A DNA stretch of 64,000 nucleotides from JBMNOZ01 sp050943335 (lineage in GTDB: Bacteria > Bacillota > Desulfitobacteriia > Desulfitobacteriales > Syntrophobotulaceae). The translations under genes were made by a program, and so were the position numbers. The notes beneath the pieces are model-generated. The model was not told the DNA's origin. It worked only from the letters and a program-made list of their open reading frames with translations, and did not search any database. Location of the stretch: NCBI GenBank assembly GCA_050943335.1, contig JBMNOZ010000010.1, positions 9,875-73,874 on the forward strand, in the 5' to 3' direction. Positions 1 through 8,089 of the stretch are shown here, piece after piece (the stretch's first letter is position 1; each line of letters begins with the position of its first letter).

Positions 1-209
1 CCCCGTTCAATACTCTCGGTAATTGAATTAATCTTTTCTTCCCGAAGATCCGGCAGTTCTTTGGCCTTTTGCAAAAGGTTTTGGAAAACTTGAGCATTTT
101 GCGAAACTGCTACCTTATCTTGGGCAGTTTTTTTACTATATTCATTAGTCCGGGAAACTCTCTCCGGAGCCTTGATATTATTAAGAGGGTTTATACCATT
201 TATTTTCAC
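1..209 (-). CDS. flgM: FlgM, anti-sigma-28 factor (3' end outside window)
   Basis: The minus strand from a GTG at 209-207 is open to the window edge (69 codons). It begins MKINGINPLNN and continues with DKVAVSQNAQ and a helical KELPDLREEKINSI stretch, the FlgM layout: disordered N-terminus, then the C-terminal helices that bind the flagellar sigma factor. FlgM holds sigma-28 inactive in the cytoplasm until the hook is complete and then leaves through the flagellar export apparatus. The ribosome site is weak (GGTTGGTG), and a second in-frame GTG lies 9 bases upstream (218-216). yaaR and cheR nearby fit a motility neighbourhood. The identification rests on pattern recognition of the family. Confidence 0.8.
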   Translation of the reverse strand, partial: MKINGINPLNNIKAPERVSRTNEYSKKTAQDKVAVSQNAQVFQNLLQKAKELPDLREEKINSITESIER

Positions 210-299
210 TATTTTCACCAACCCAAAAAACTCTATTTGAAGCTCTATCTCTTTTATCGTTAAGCTTCTATTATATCTAAAAGGCAGTTAAGAGAAATT

Positions 300-323
300 A
301 GCGAGCTTTAACTCGCTTTTTTT
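300..323 (+). terminator. Intrinsic terminator-like hairpin
   Basis: AGCGAG at 300-305 pairs with CTCGCT at 312-317 and is followed by a run of seven T on the plus strand. No plus-strand gene precedes it in the window. It lies between the end of the M28 peptidase gene and flgM, both on the minus strand. Confidence 0.5.
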
Positions 324-391
324 AGTTCTAGGTCTCTTAATCATCATCTTTTGGCTTTGTTTCTTACGGTTATTAATGTAATAAATAGTAG

Positions 392-1429
392 CTAATAAGC
401 AATATTTTTGATAAGATCATAGAGAATTTGAGAGGCTAAATCTAGTTTCTCTTCATTTATTAAGTTTAAATCATCCCGGGGGGTATGATTTCTAACAAGC
501 CACTGATTGCTTAAGATAGTGATCGCTGGAATGTTGGTAGAGTCGGCAAAGGACATTTCATCGCTATAATGACCGTTGCGAGAGGCTTTTACAATTCGGG
601 CTTTCTTTTGACTGGCAATACTTTTAATCTCTTTTTCCAGGAAGTTGTCCTGGTCGCTCCATAAGATGAAATTCCTGGTTTGCCCATTAGCTAAGGTATC
701 GCAATTGATTACCCCAATAATACTTGAAAGAGGAATTGACGGGTGGGCGACGAAATGTTTAGACCCTAGTAAACCCATTTCTTCCGCTCCCCAGAATACG
801 GCAACAACATTTACTTCCGGTCGCGTTCCTTCTAAAGCCTCGGCTACTAATAGACGCATCACTTCCAATACACATCCCACTCCAGAAGCATTGTCGTTCG
901 CTCCCGGGTGGAGTACTCCATTATAAACCCCTAAACTATCGTAGTGAGCAGAGATAATTAGAGTCTTTTTCGGATTTTGTCCAGGGATCCCGGCTAGAAG
1001 GTTGGCAGAAGTTGTAAACTCGCGGTTGTTTTTCGGACGGAAATGGGCCCGACCATTGATCACTCGCTCCTCCATTACCGGAATTTCAAAAATTTGAAGA
1101 TAGCCCTGCTCTCCGAAACCCCGGAGGTTAAGATCCCTTACTTGTTTTTCCAAATAGCGGAGTGTTTTGGTTTCTCCGTTGGTGCCCCCCCGGCGCCCTT
1201 GAAAACCGGGACTCGTTAGAACCTGAATATCCTCAAGGGCTTTTTTCCCCAGCACCGCTTCAGGTATTTTAACTCCGTCCCAATAATCCGCCGGGGCTTG
1301 GAAAACAATTGCCGGGCGTTCGAGGTTTTTTTGTAAAATTTGAGCCCAAGTGCCAGGAGGTATAAGACAGGGAATTAAAAAAACCACAATCCCTAGTAGG
1401 ATTTTAATTACAACACGCGCTGTTGACAA
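392..1429 (-). CDS. M28 family zinc aminopeptidase, exported
   Basis: About 346 residues. The N-terminus is a hydrophobic export signal ending near PPGTWA. The peptidase M28 zinc-site motifs follow in order: SAHYDS (about residue 165), GANDNASG (about 180), FWGAEEMGLLGS (about 215) and GVINCDT (about 240). The protein should cleave N-terminal residues from peptides outside the membrane, using two zinc ions. Start choice: no ATG is available. The TTG at 1429 sits 9 bases after AAAGGA and is preferred to the TTG at 1438, which is too close to it. The gene diverges from yaaR and shares a short upstream region with it. Its substrate cannot be told from sequence. Confidence 0.82.
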   Translation of the reverse strand: MSTARVVIKILLGIVVFLIPCLIPPGTWAQILQKNLERPAIVFQAPADYWDGVKIPEAVLGKKALEDIQVLTSPGFQGRRGGTNGETKTLRYLEKQVRDLNLRGFGEQGYLQIFEIPVMEERVINGRAHFRPKNNREFTTSANLLAGIPGQNPKKTLIISAHYDSLGVYNGVLHPGANDNASGVGCVLEVMRLLVAEALEGTRPEVNVVAVFWGAEEMGLLGSKHFVAHPSIPLSSIIGVINCDTLANGQTRNFILWSDQDNFLEKEIKSIASQKKARIVKASRNGHYSDEMSFADSTNIPAITILSNQWLVRNHTPRDDLNLINEEKLDLASQILYDLIKNIAY

Positions 1430-1458
1430 AATAAACAATCCTTTCCGGAGGTGCTGTT

Positions 1459-1902
1459 ATGTCCCTTAGAGTAGATTCTTCAGGACAGACAAATACCCGT
1501 TTAAACTTTGATCCCCAAACCCCGGGGGGAAAGAAAGAGGCCAATTTCCAAAAGGTTTTAGGGCGTACGGAACAGCTACAAAACAAAGAATTGACCTTAT
1601 TTCTTAACCGCCTTGATGCCCAGGGAAAAAAGTTGGCAGAAAGCTTGTCCCTTGAAGATTTGGTGACCTTCAAAAACATGATCCAAGATTTTCTTAAAAC
1701 CACGTTTGGCAAAAGCAGGGTGATGCAGGAAGAAGTGTTCTGGGATTTCAGCGGTCAACCGAAAACCATGGCCAGGGTGTCTAAAATTGATCGCGCTCTC
1801 GAGGATCTCGGAGAACAGGTCCTTTCTTCCCAGGCAGAGGCTTTAAAAATTTTAGCTAAGATAGATGAAATTAAAGGGCTAATAATTGACCTGTTTGCTT
1901 AA
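1459..1902 (+). CDS. yaaR: YaaR/DUF327 family protein
   Basis: 147 residues, the usual size for this family. It has a polar N-terminus and then a long helical region with ELTLFLNRLDAQGKKLAESL and DLVTFKNMIQDFLK, typical of YaaR. The family is found in Firmicutes, often beside flagellar or chemotaxis genes, and has no settled biochemical role. The ATG is preceded by GGAGG at good spacing. It lies just upstream of cheR in the same direction (33-base gap), so the two are probably co-transcribed. No membrane segment or signal is seen, so it should be cytoplasmic. Confidence 0.75.
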   Translation: MSLRVDSSGQTNTRLNFDPQTPGGKKEANFQKVLGRTEQLQNKELTLFLNRLDAQGKKLAESLSLEDLVTFKNMIQDFLKTTFGKSRVMQEEVFWDFSGQPKTMARVSKIDRALEDLGEQVLSSQAEALKILAKIDEIKGLIIDLFA

Positions 1903-1935
1903 TGAACTTTCGTTTACAAGAGGGGGAAAGAAGTA

Positions 1936-2730
1936 ATGACCTATTCCGTAAAAATTGCAAACTATGATCAATTTATCGAAGCTTTCAAAAAACTCAGCGG
2001 TTTAGACCTTAAACTATATAAAGAAAATCAAATGAAAAGACGAACCAATAATTTTCTCAACACCCGGGGCTATGAAAATGATTATACGCGTTTTTTCCAA
2101 GCTCTTAAAAGTGATAAAGAACTCTACGCAGCTTTTTTTCAACACCTGACTATCAATGTCACCCAGTTTTACCGGGATGAAAAACTATGGGATGTTTTTC
2201 GCGAGAAAGTAATCCCTGAATTAGCCAAGAAAGGTACTCCTTTGAAAATGTGGAGTGCCGGCTGTTCCGCCGGTCAAGAAGTCTATACCATGGCTTCCAT
2301 TATGGAAAAACATTTTCCAAATGTCAAATATAGCATCCTGGGCACGGATATTGATGAAAATGTGCTAAAACAGGCCCGGGAGGGTTTTTATAATGAGAGA
2401 GATTTTTCCAGTACTCCTCCTTCTATAATAACCGATTTTTTTAGACCTGAAAACGGAAAATACTACGTAAAAAGTATTTTAAAGAAAAATGTCACCTTTA
2501 AAAAACAAAACCTGCTCACTGATAGTTTTGAGCGCGGTTTTGATCTAATTGCCTGCCGGAATGTGGTGATTTATTTTACAGATCAAGCCAAGGACATTTT
2601 ATATAAAAAATTTTCCGACTCCCTTAATCCCGGCGGATTTTTCTTCACCGGGAGCACAGAACATATTTTTAGTCGCTCCCATTTAAAACTAAAATCTTTC
2701 TCCTCCTTTTTTTATCAGAAGCAAGAGTAA
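1936..2730 (+). CDS. cheR: CheR, chemotaxis receptor methyltransferase
   Basis: 264 residues, full length. The N-terminal helical CheR domain (about 1-75) is followed by the SAM-dependent methyltransferase domain. Motifs in order: LTINVTQFYRD, the SAM-binding WSAGCSAGQEVY, GTDID, and CRNVVIYF. It methylates glutamates of chemotaxis receptors from S-adenosylmethionine, adapting the receptors in opposition to CheB. RBS AGAGGGGGAAAG precedes the ATG. Likely targets in the window are the two soluble transducers at 38.4-40.2 kb, though this is only inferred. The gene end converges on sufB, 20 bases away. Confidence 0.93.
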   Translation: MTYSVKIANYDQFIEAFKKLSGLDLKLYKENQMKRRTNNFLNTRGYENDYTRFFQALKSDKELYAAFFQHLTINVTQFYRDEKLWDVFREKVIPELAKKGTPLKMWSAGCSAGQEVYTMASIMEKHFPNVKYSILGTDIDENVLKQAREGFYNERDFSSTPPSIITDFFRPENGKYYVKSILKKNVTFKKQNLLTDSFERGFDLIACRNVVIYFTDQAKDILYKKFSDSLNPGGFFFTGSTEHIFSRSHLKLKSFSSFFYQKQE

Positions 2731-2750
2731 ACTTCTTTCCCGCTTAATTA

Positions 2751-3692
2751 TCATTTCATAAACCCGCTTATTATCTCCGCCTCTGCTTCCTTTTCATTCA
2801 AACCCAGAGTCATAAGCTTTATTAATTGTTCTCCCGCAATTTTACCGATTACCGCTTCGTGAATTAGATTGGCCTCCACGTGATTAGCAGTAACCTCCGG
2901 AATAGCTGTTACCCGCCCATTATCCATTATTATGGCGTCACATTCCGAATGGCCGCTGCATTTATTATTGCCATCGATTTGAGAGATAAATTTCTGATAA
3001 GAGTTATCTCTAGCTACCGACCTGGATACTAAATGGGTACTTGAATCTTCCCCATTGGCTTCTACCTTAAAAACTGTTTCTGCATATTGCTGTCCATCAG
3101 TCATTATTTTTTCCGTAACAATCAGGGTAGCCTTAGCGTCTAAGACTGCTTCCGTCACTCTCTTAGTAAGATCCACCCCCTGGATTTGGAAACTATCCAT
3201 TTCCAAATAGCTTCCCTCTTCTAAATTTATTATTGTGGTGGGATTTAGGATTCGCTTGCCAGCTCCTTCTCCTTCTCCAAAATGCTTTTCTATATATTTG
3301 ACTCTGGCATTCTTTTCTAGAAAGAATCTATGAATTCCATCATGGCCGCTATCTTCGTCCCCGGAGTTATGAATTGCGCATCCAGCTATTATGGTAACCT
3401 CTGAGTTTTCGCCGATGTAAAAATCATTATAAACCAAATCTTTTAAACCCGACTGGCTGATAACCACTGGAATGTGAATGGTTTCTCCTTTGGTGTTTGG
3501 CTTTACTATAATATCTATCCCCGAATTGTCTTCTTTGGTCACAATATCTATTGTCGCCGTGGTATTCCTTCCTAGCCCTTCCCCATCAGCTCTTAAGTTA
3601 TAGGCTCCCTGCGGTTTTCTATCCAAATTAGCGACTTGCAACAAAAGGTTTCTATATATTCTCTCCTTAATCGGATCCTGTATTAATTCCAA
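2751..3692 (-). CDS. sufB: SufB/SufD-like scaffold of a minimal SufBC Fe-S system
   Basis: 313 residues, clearly shorter than canonical SufB (about 465). The beta-helix core of the SufBD family is present, including QYAETVFKVEANGEDSSTHLVSRSVARDNS and the C-terminal AIPEVTANHVEANLIHEAVIGKIAGEQL, which contains the conserved glutamate and histidine. Cysteines occur at CAIHNSG and CSGHSECDAI. With SufC it should act as the scaffold for Fe-S cluster assembly. The gene follows sufC by 11 bases. No SufD, SufS or SufU is nearby, which matches the two-gene form described in many anaerobes rather than the five-gene aerobic operon. Confidence 0.85.
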   Translation of the reverse strand: MELIQDPIKERIYRNLLLQVANLDRKPQGAYNLRADGEGLGRNTTATIDIVTKEDNSGIDIIVKPNTKGETIHIPVVISQSGLKDLVYNDFYIGENSEVTIIAGCAIHNSGDEDSGHDGIHRFFLEKNARVKYIEKHFGEGEGAGKRILNPTTIINLEEGSYLEMDSFQIQGVDLTKRVTEAVLDAKATLIVTEKIMTDGQQYAETVFKVEANGEDSSTHLVSRSVARDNSYQKFISQIDGNNKCSGHSECDAIIMDNGRVTAIPEVTANHVEANLIHEAVIGKIAGEQLIKLMTLGLNEKEAEAEIISGFMK

Positions 3693-3704
3693 GGCGGCTC
3701 CCCC

Positions 3705-4433
3705 TTACATAGCAAAATGTTCGCAGCTCTGTTTGCAATCTTGCGGTTCTAGTGTTAAATCCGGCAAAACTTCTTCTTTACTACCCATATGTTTTATCTG
3801 TCCCGCTTCTAAAACTACTATTTTATCTACTATATTCAAAATTTTCTCCTGGTGGGAGATTATCAAAATTGTCCCTTTCGTAGCCTTCTGGAGATCTTTA
3901 AACACTTTAATCAAATTTTGAAAACTCCACAGATCAATCCCGGCTTCCGGCTCATCCAAAATTGAAAGTTTTGTTCTCCGGGCTAAAAGGGCGGCAATTT
4001 CTATTCTTTTAAGTTCCCCGCCGGAAAGGCTGCCGTCTACTTCCCTGTTGATATATTCTAATGCGCAGAGCCCTACTTCTGATAAATAAACACAGACTTC
4101 CTCTTTAGTTAACTCCTTGCCTGCAGCTAAAGAGATTAAATCCCTAACTTTTATTCCTTTAAATTTTACCGGTTGTTGAAAGGCATAGCTTATTCCACTT
4201 TTAGCCCTTTCAGTTATTGACATCCCGGTTATATCTTTCCCCTCGAAAAATATTTTACCGGCAGTCGGTTTTTCAATACCCAATATTAATTTTGCTAAGG
4301 TTGACTTCCCGCTCCCGTTGGGACCGGTTATGGCCACAAACTTATCCTCTATTTTCAGAGATATGTCTTTTATGATCTCTTTTTTCTTCCCATCCTTTTC
4401 TACGGAAAAAGATATATTTTTCAATTCTAACAT
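3705..4433 (-). CDS. sufC: SufC, Fe-S assembly ATPase
   Basis: 242 residues. ABC ATPase motifs in order: Walker A GPNGSGKST (about residue 38), Q-loop FQQP, signature LSGGELKR (about 145), Walker B LSILDEPEAGID, and the switch histidine in ISHQ. The insert around KVRDLISLAAGKEL and the unusually short signature-to-Walker B spacing are typical of SufC. It powers conformational change of the SufB scaffold in the cytosol. It is the first gene of the sufCB pair and has its own sigma-A promoter. The start is the ATG at 4433, preceded by TAGGAGAG. Confidence 0.92.
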   Translation of the reverse strand: MLELKNISFSVEKDGKKKEIIKDISLKIEDKFVAITGPNGSGKSTLAKLILGIEKPTAGKIFFEGKDITGMSITERAKSGISYAFQQPVKFKGIKVRDLISLAAGKELTKEEVCVYLSEVGLCALEYINREVDGSLSGGELKRIEIAALLARRTKLSILDEPEAGIDLWSFQNLIKVFKDLQKATKGTILIISHQEKILNIVDKIVVLEAGQIKHMGSKEEVLPDLTLEPQDCKQSCEHFAM

Positions 4434-4501
4434 TAAATCTCTCCTATCTGCCCGGAAATTCTTAGAATAAAAGCTTTTTTGTCTAATCTTTGTTTAGCTG
4501 T

Positions 4502-4531
4502 ACTATAGCGGGAACATAATATCCTTGTCAA
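4502..4531 (-). promoter_or_regulatory. Sigma-A promoter of sufCB
   Basis: Read on the minus strand, TTGACA (4531-4526) is separated by 18 bases from TATAGT (4507-4502), about 70 bases before the sufC start. It is the best consensus promoter in this intergenic region. Confidence 0.75.
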
Positions 4532-5051
4532 GCGCTGCTGGTTCAATGGGAAAAGCTTATTAATAAAATAAGCGGGTTCCAATCAGGATTCCCGCTCTTG
4601 AAGTTTAGCGCAGTATAGCTAGTGCCTATTGTCAATACCGCCTCTCTAGCCGGAATAGAAGGCACCTTCCCTTACTCCCACTCGTTGCAGGGACTTGCAT
4701 CTTAAACAATTTTATTTAGAAGATATTGCACCTGCTACTCTGATTATTTTGATTACCCATATTATTATAGCTGTACTATGGATGCTTATCAAAACCTTAT
4801 CAGCGGTGATAAATCACCATGGGACGGTCATAACAGTTGTTTCGGGTGGTTGTCACCCTAACAATAATATTATACGCAAAACCGACTGAAAATTCAAGAT
4901 GCTGTGCTTGATTTTCTCAGCAAGGATCTTCGTTGGATATGACAAGAGGCTCCCACTGAGATGGTGGAAGCCTCCATAGCAAAAGTGCGAGTCAGTTCGT
5001 TAGCTTGAATTTAGCGAAATGTCCGACCTATTGGAATTTGAATGTAACCCT
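4532..5051. other. Non-coding border region with several hairpins
   Basis: No convincing gene. It contains a hairpin AGCGGG/CCCGCT near 4573-4602, the short palindrome GGTGATAAATCACC near 4806-4819, GGGTG/CACCC near 4843-4857, and a longer hairpin GAGGCTCCCAC / GTGGAAGCCTC near 4949-4977 with one mismatch. The left copy of the 19-bp direct repeat lies inside it. The collection of short inverted repeats looks like debris at a recombination border rather than a leader for a gene. Confidence 0.4.
4785..4803 (+). repeat. Left copy of 19-bp direct repeat bounding the island
   Basis: CTTATCAAAACCTTATCAG is identical to 12460-12478. The two copies enclose about 7.7 kb of differently styled DNA. They may be attachment-site cores or target duplication. 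No integrase or transposase lies between them. Confidence 0.65.
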
Positions 5052-5180
5052 TTAAGGACTAACATAGAACTTGCTGGTGGTATCCCCTAATAGTTCGGCC
5101 GCCTTTGTTAGCAGTTCTGGGTCATCTATCGCCCATGTTTCGGAGCCTTGCATGAGGAAATCGCCAAAGGGCAGGGACTG
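5052..5180 (-). pseudogene. 3' fragment of an unidentified gene
   Basis: The minus strand is open from 5180 to a TAA at 5054-5052 (42 codons) and reads like genuine protein: GDFLMQGSETWAIDDPELL, then TKAAELLGDTTSKFYVSP. There is no start with a ribosome site, and an in-frame stop lies at 5183-5181. I do not recognise the family. The fragment ends upstream in the same short stretch (5156-5180) where the esterase on the other strand begins abruptly. This suggests that two genes were cut and joined there. The hairpin near 4949-4977 could be its former terminator. Confidence 0.4.
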
Positions 5181-6682
5181 TTAAGTACGTTGAATATGAC
5201 GGTACGATCACAAAGGGCGAATTTACAATAAGCCAGTTCGGTAAAGAGGGCGATAAGCAGGATCTTGGTATTTACCTGCCTCCCGGATATGATGAGAAGA
5301 GAGATAAACCGTATCCCGTAATCTATCTCTCCCACGGCACCATGTGCAACGAGGCTTTCTGGTTCGCACAGGGTCAGGCCAACCACATCATGGATCGTCT
5401 TATTGCTGAGGAAGGCGTCGAGCCTGCTATCATTGTATCCATGGACAACAGCTCCTATGATATATCGGCTTCCAGCGGACACCTTGATTGGGATTATGAG
5501 GCGATTGAGAAGAACATAAGAGAAAACATTATCCCCTACATGGAAGACAACTATAACGTCGGCGAGGAAGCTAAGGACAGGGCATTCGCCGGATTCTCCA
5601 TGGGCGGCCTTACAGCAACTCATCTGACATTCCATGCCTCTGACATATTCGACTATTTTGGCATAATGTCTGGATTTGGCATTGACAATGTGACCTATAA
5701 GGACGGCTACATCTGGACAAAGGAAGATATGATAAATAATCCTACGGTTGTGCTGGAAAACATTGTCGTGCCGGAAACTCTCAAGGATGACACCGTGTTT
5801 ATCGTGTACGGAAACTGCGAGCAGTTTGATTCAAGGTACTTTGATACCTACTTCAAGTATCTGATAGAAAAAGAGCTGTTTACAGGCGATTACATTGACG
5901 CGGCAACCCAGTACGGTGAGGTATACGGCGGACATGACGCCTATGCATGGGCGCAGAGCCTGTACTATTTCATCAGGGATATGGCATTCAAGGATGAGGC
6001 AGAGCCTGGCGATCCTCTTGAGACCAACGTCACCGATATTTATAAGGGAGATTATGATTTAAGCGGCAACGCACTGACAGAGGATGGCACCGGTGTAAAA
6101 GTTGTTGCTGATTCCGATTCTCCGACCGGCTATATGGCAAACTTCGTGTATGATCCGGCAACAAACGACAGGCTTGGCATGGTGCGCGGTGAAGAAGTAA
6201 CCGATGTCGCTCTGTATCTCTCCAGCAAACTGGTGAGCGGCGCTTATGACGATGACGGCTTCGATAATCTTACATTCCATGGTCCGGATGAGTATGTACA
6301 GGGAGATTTCCCCAATACATTCTTTGTTGATATTGAACGTTGGGATGAAAATGGCGATCCCGAAACGCTGAATGACTCCAGTGAAGCTGCAGACGTAGGT
6401 TATTACAAGATGAAGCTCAACGAAGAAACGGGATATTACGAGCTTTCTGTCCCGGTCACGAGCGGCGCTCATGCCTACAACATCACCACCACTATCAGCA
6501 GGACTGTGCAGACCGATGACCCGGCAAATCCGTCGGGCGTTAGGGCGAATGAGGATGTCAGCGATACCATTCAAAATGGAGCAATGATATATGACCGCGT
6601 CAACAGCACTGTTTACGGAAAATATGATCCCGATAAGCAGGATGGTTCGCCCAACATGGACTTCATGGCTCCGATAGACTAA
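5156..6682 (+). pseudogene. Secreted-type esterase, 5'-truncated
   Basis: Feruloyl-esterase D/tannase-like alpha/beta hydrolase. The frame is open from 5156 just after a TGA at 5153-5155, but homology-like sequence begins about 5174 (GTVKYVEYDGT) without an ATG, GTG or TTG start. The first ATG is at 5342, inside the core fold after PYPVIYLSHGT. The nucleophile elbow GFSMGG and a later GGHDAYAW, which probably holds the catalytic histidine, are present, followed by a second beta-rich domain (6050-6680). The signal peptide and N-terminus expected for this secreted family are missing, so the gene is probably a remnant. Translation from 5342 (446 residues) would lack the first strands. Confidence 0.7.
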
Positions 6683-6717
6683 GGCTTGCAGCTGATATGA
6701 ATATCTGATCCCCAAGC

Positions 6718-6752
6718 GAACGAAGCAGCCATTTTAAATGGCTGCTTCGTTC
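6718..6752. terminator. Bidirectional terminator between esterase and lysR1
   Basis: Perfect 17-bp inverted repeat, GAACGAAGCAGCCATTT (6718-6734) and its complement (6736-6752), with a one-base centre, placed between two convergent genes and overlapping the lysR1 stop by two bases. Confidence 0.8.
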
Positions 6753-7662
6753 ATTTATTAACATCCGGCACTTCCTTGCCATATACCTCCGCGAGATACT
6801 CTACAAACACCCTTACGGCCTGCGGCGGATTCTTTGAGTAGATAATACCGTACGGTATGCCGAAATCCCAGTCCACCGGCAGGATTTTCATCATCGGGTT
6901 CATGTGTATCCAGTTTTCCGCGCATATCAAAAGGAATTTATCCGTAACCACCTTGTTGAAAGTGCTGGGCTCATAAAAATCGACATCATATATGGTTATA
7001 TCCGGGTGCTTTTCGAAAAGGTCACGTATTTCATCCGAATCATAAGCTATTCCCCGTTTAAGCATGATAACCGTTTCGCCGTACAGGTCGTCAACGCAAA
7101 GCATATCACGCGCCGCCAGCCTGTGGTTTCTCGGCGCCGCAATACACGTCGGCACAGTCATCAGCTCAAACGATGTGCAGCCGCTTTTTAAAAAAGGATG
7201 ATTGGCGGTAACGGTTACAACCACATCGAATTTGTCGCCTGTATTTGTCATAATGTCAAGACAGGCTTCGCGATCCAAATTTACCGGAACTATCTGCATA
7301 TGGATATGGGGATGGAGCTGCGCAAAGTTTTCCCAAATATCTCCAAGCAGTGCGTTTCCGTTTATAACCGACGTCCCTACCCTGATAACATGCTCATTCT
7401 TCTCCTCAAGCTCTCTGGCACGGCGCAGCGCATCGTTCGTGTATTTTATGATATCCTTTGCTTCGTCATATATGAGTTTTCCGGCTTTTGTCAGGGAAAC
7501 ACTGTTTGCACTGCGTTCAAACAGCCTGACATCCAGTTCCTGTTCCAGGAGCCCTATCTGTTTTCCAAGCGCGCTTGAAGATATACCCATTTTTTTCGCG
7601 GCTTTCATAATGCTGCCGCTGTCCACTACCCGTACAAGTGAATCAAGATGCTTGTTGTACAT
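6751..7662 (-). CDS. LysR-family regulator (first of two paralogs)
   Basis: 303 residues. The N-terminal winged helix (about 1-60) contains MKAAKKMGISSSALGKQIGLLEQ and LFERSANSVSLTKAG. The C-terminal effector-binding domain shares long matches with the protein at 11135, such as AYDSDEIRDLF and PVDWDFGIPYGI. The ATG at 7662 begins MYNKHLDSLV, aligning with the paralog's MHNRHLDAFI. An AACCAAAAGGTT element lies 30 bp upstream, as for the paralog. It is transcribed away from the amidohydrolase at 8090 across a 427-bp intergenic region, the usual LysR arrangement, so that gene is the likely target. The effector is unknown. Confidence 0.88.
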   Translation of the reverse strand: MYNKHLDSLVRVVDSGSIMKAAKKMGISSSALGKQIGLLEQELDVRLFERSANSVSLTKAGKLIYDEAKDIIKYTNDALRRARELEEKNEHVIRVGTSVINGNALLGDIWENFAQLHPHIHMQIVPVNLDREACLDIMTNTGDKFDVVVTVTANHPFLKSGCTSFELMTVPTCIAAPRNHRLAARDMLCVDDLYGETVIMLKRGIAYDSDEIRDLFEKHPDITIYDVDFYEPSTFNKVVTDKFLLICAENWIHMNPMMKILPVDWDFGIPYGIIYSKNPPQAVRVFVEYLAEVYGKEVPDVNK

Positions 7663-7692
7663 GGGCCGCCCCTCTCTTGCAGGCCATACAAT

Positions 7693-7704
7693 AACCTTTT
7701 GGTT
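7693..7704 (-). promoter_or_regulatory. Putative LysR operator before lysR1
   Basis: On the minus strand this reads AACCAAAAGGTT (half-sites AACC and GGTT around AAAA), ending 30 bp before the lysR1 start. The same 12-mer lies 31 bp before lysR2 at 11092-11103, which suggests auto- or cross-regulation. Confidence 0.55.
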
Positions 7705-7962
7705 GTAATAGCTGCCACTTATTTGATGATTATTTCAACGGCTTTATGTAGTAAAATATAACTGTATTTAGCCATAATATACGGAAATGCTTTGCTGCGG
7801 AGTGCATATATTATTAAATCTACTACAGAATCCCGATAATATCAAGTGCAATTATCATAATTTTGCCGAAATATACAAATGGTATACTTTTTATATGTAT
7901 ATGGCTGAAAACTGTCGCAACAGCGATGGTTGCAGTATAATCCCCCCCCTACTTTTATATAG

Positions 7963-8037
7963 TGGATTCGGAGCTGCCTCCTTTTTCTGAATCCAGTCAA
8001 CAAATTCCCAGCCTTTTCAGTCTGGGAATTTGTTGAC
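7963..8037 (+). promoter_or_regulatory. Two adjacent stem-loops in the amidohydrolase leader
   Basis: TGGATTC (7963-7969) pairs with GAATCCA (7989-7995). It abuts a perfect 16-bp stem, GTCAACAAATTCCCAG (7996-8011) with its complement (8022-8037) around a 10-base loop. They end 52 bases before the amidohydrolase ATG. No T-run follows the second stem, so it is not a normal terminator. The rest of the 7663-8089 gap is A+T-rich with a possible -10 TATACT near 7880. Confidence 0.5.
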
Positions 8038-8089
8038 GTGATTTGGGCGATGATTGAATATTTAAAATATTAAGAAGGAGCTGACCAAA

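Noticed and set aside
4695..4889. Short open frame of 64 codons on the plus strand
   Set aside because: No ribosome site, no recognisable family, and it crosses the direct repeat and several hairpins.
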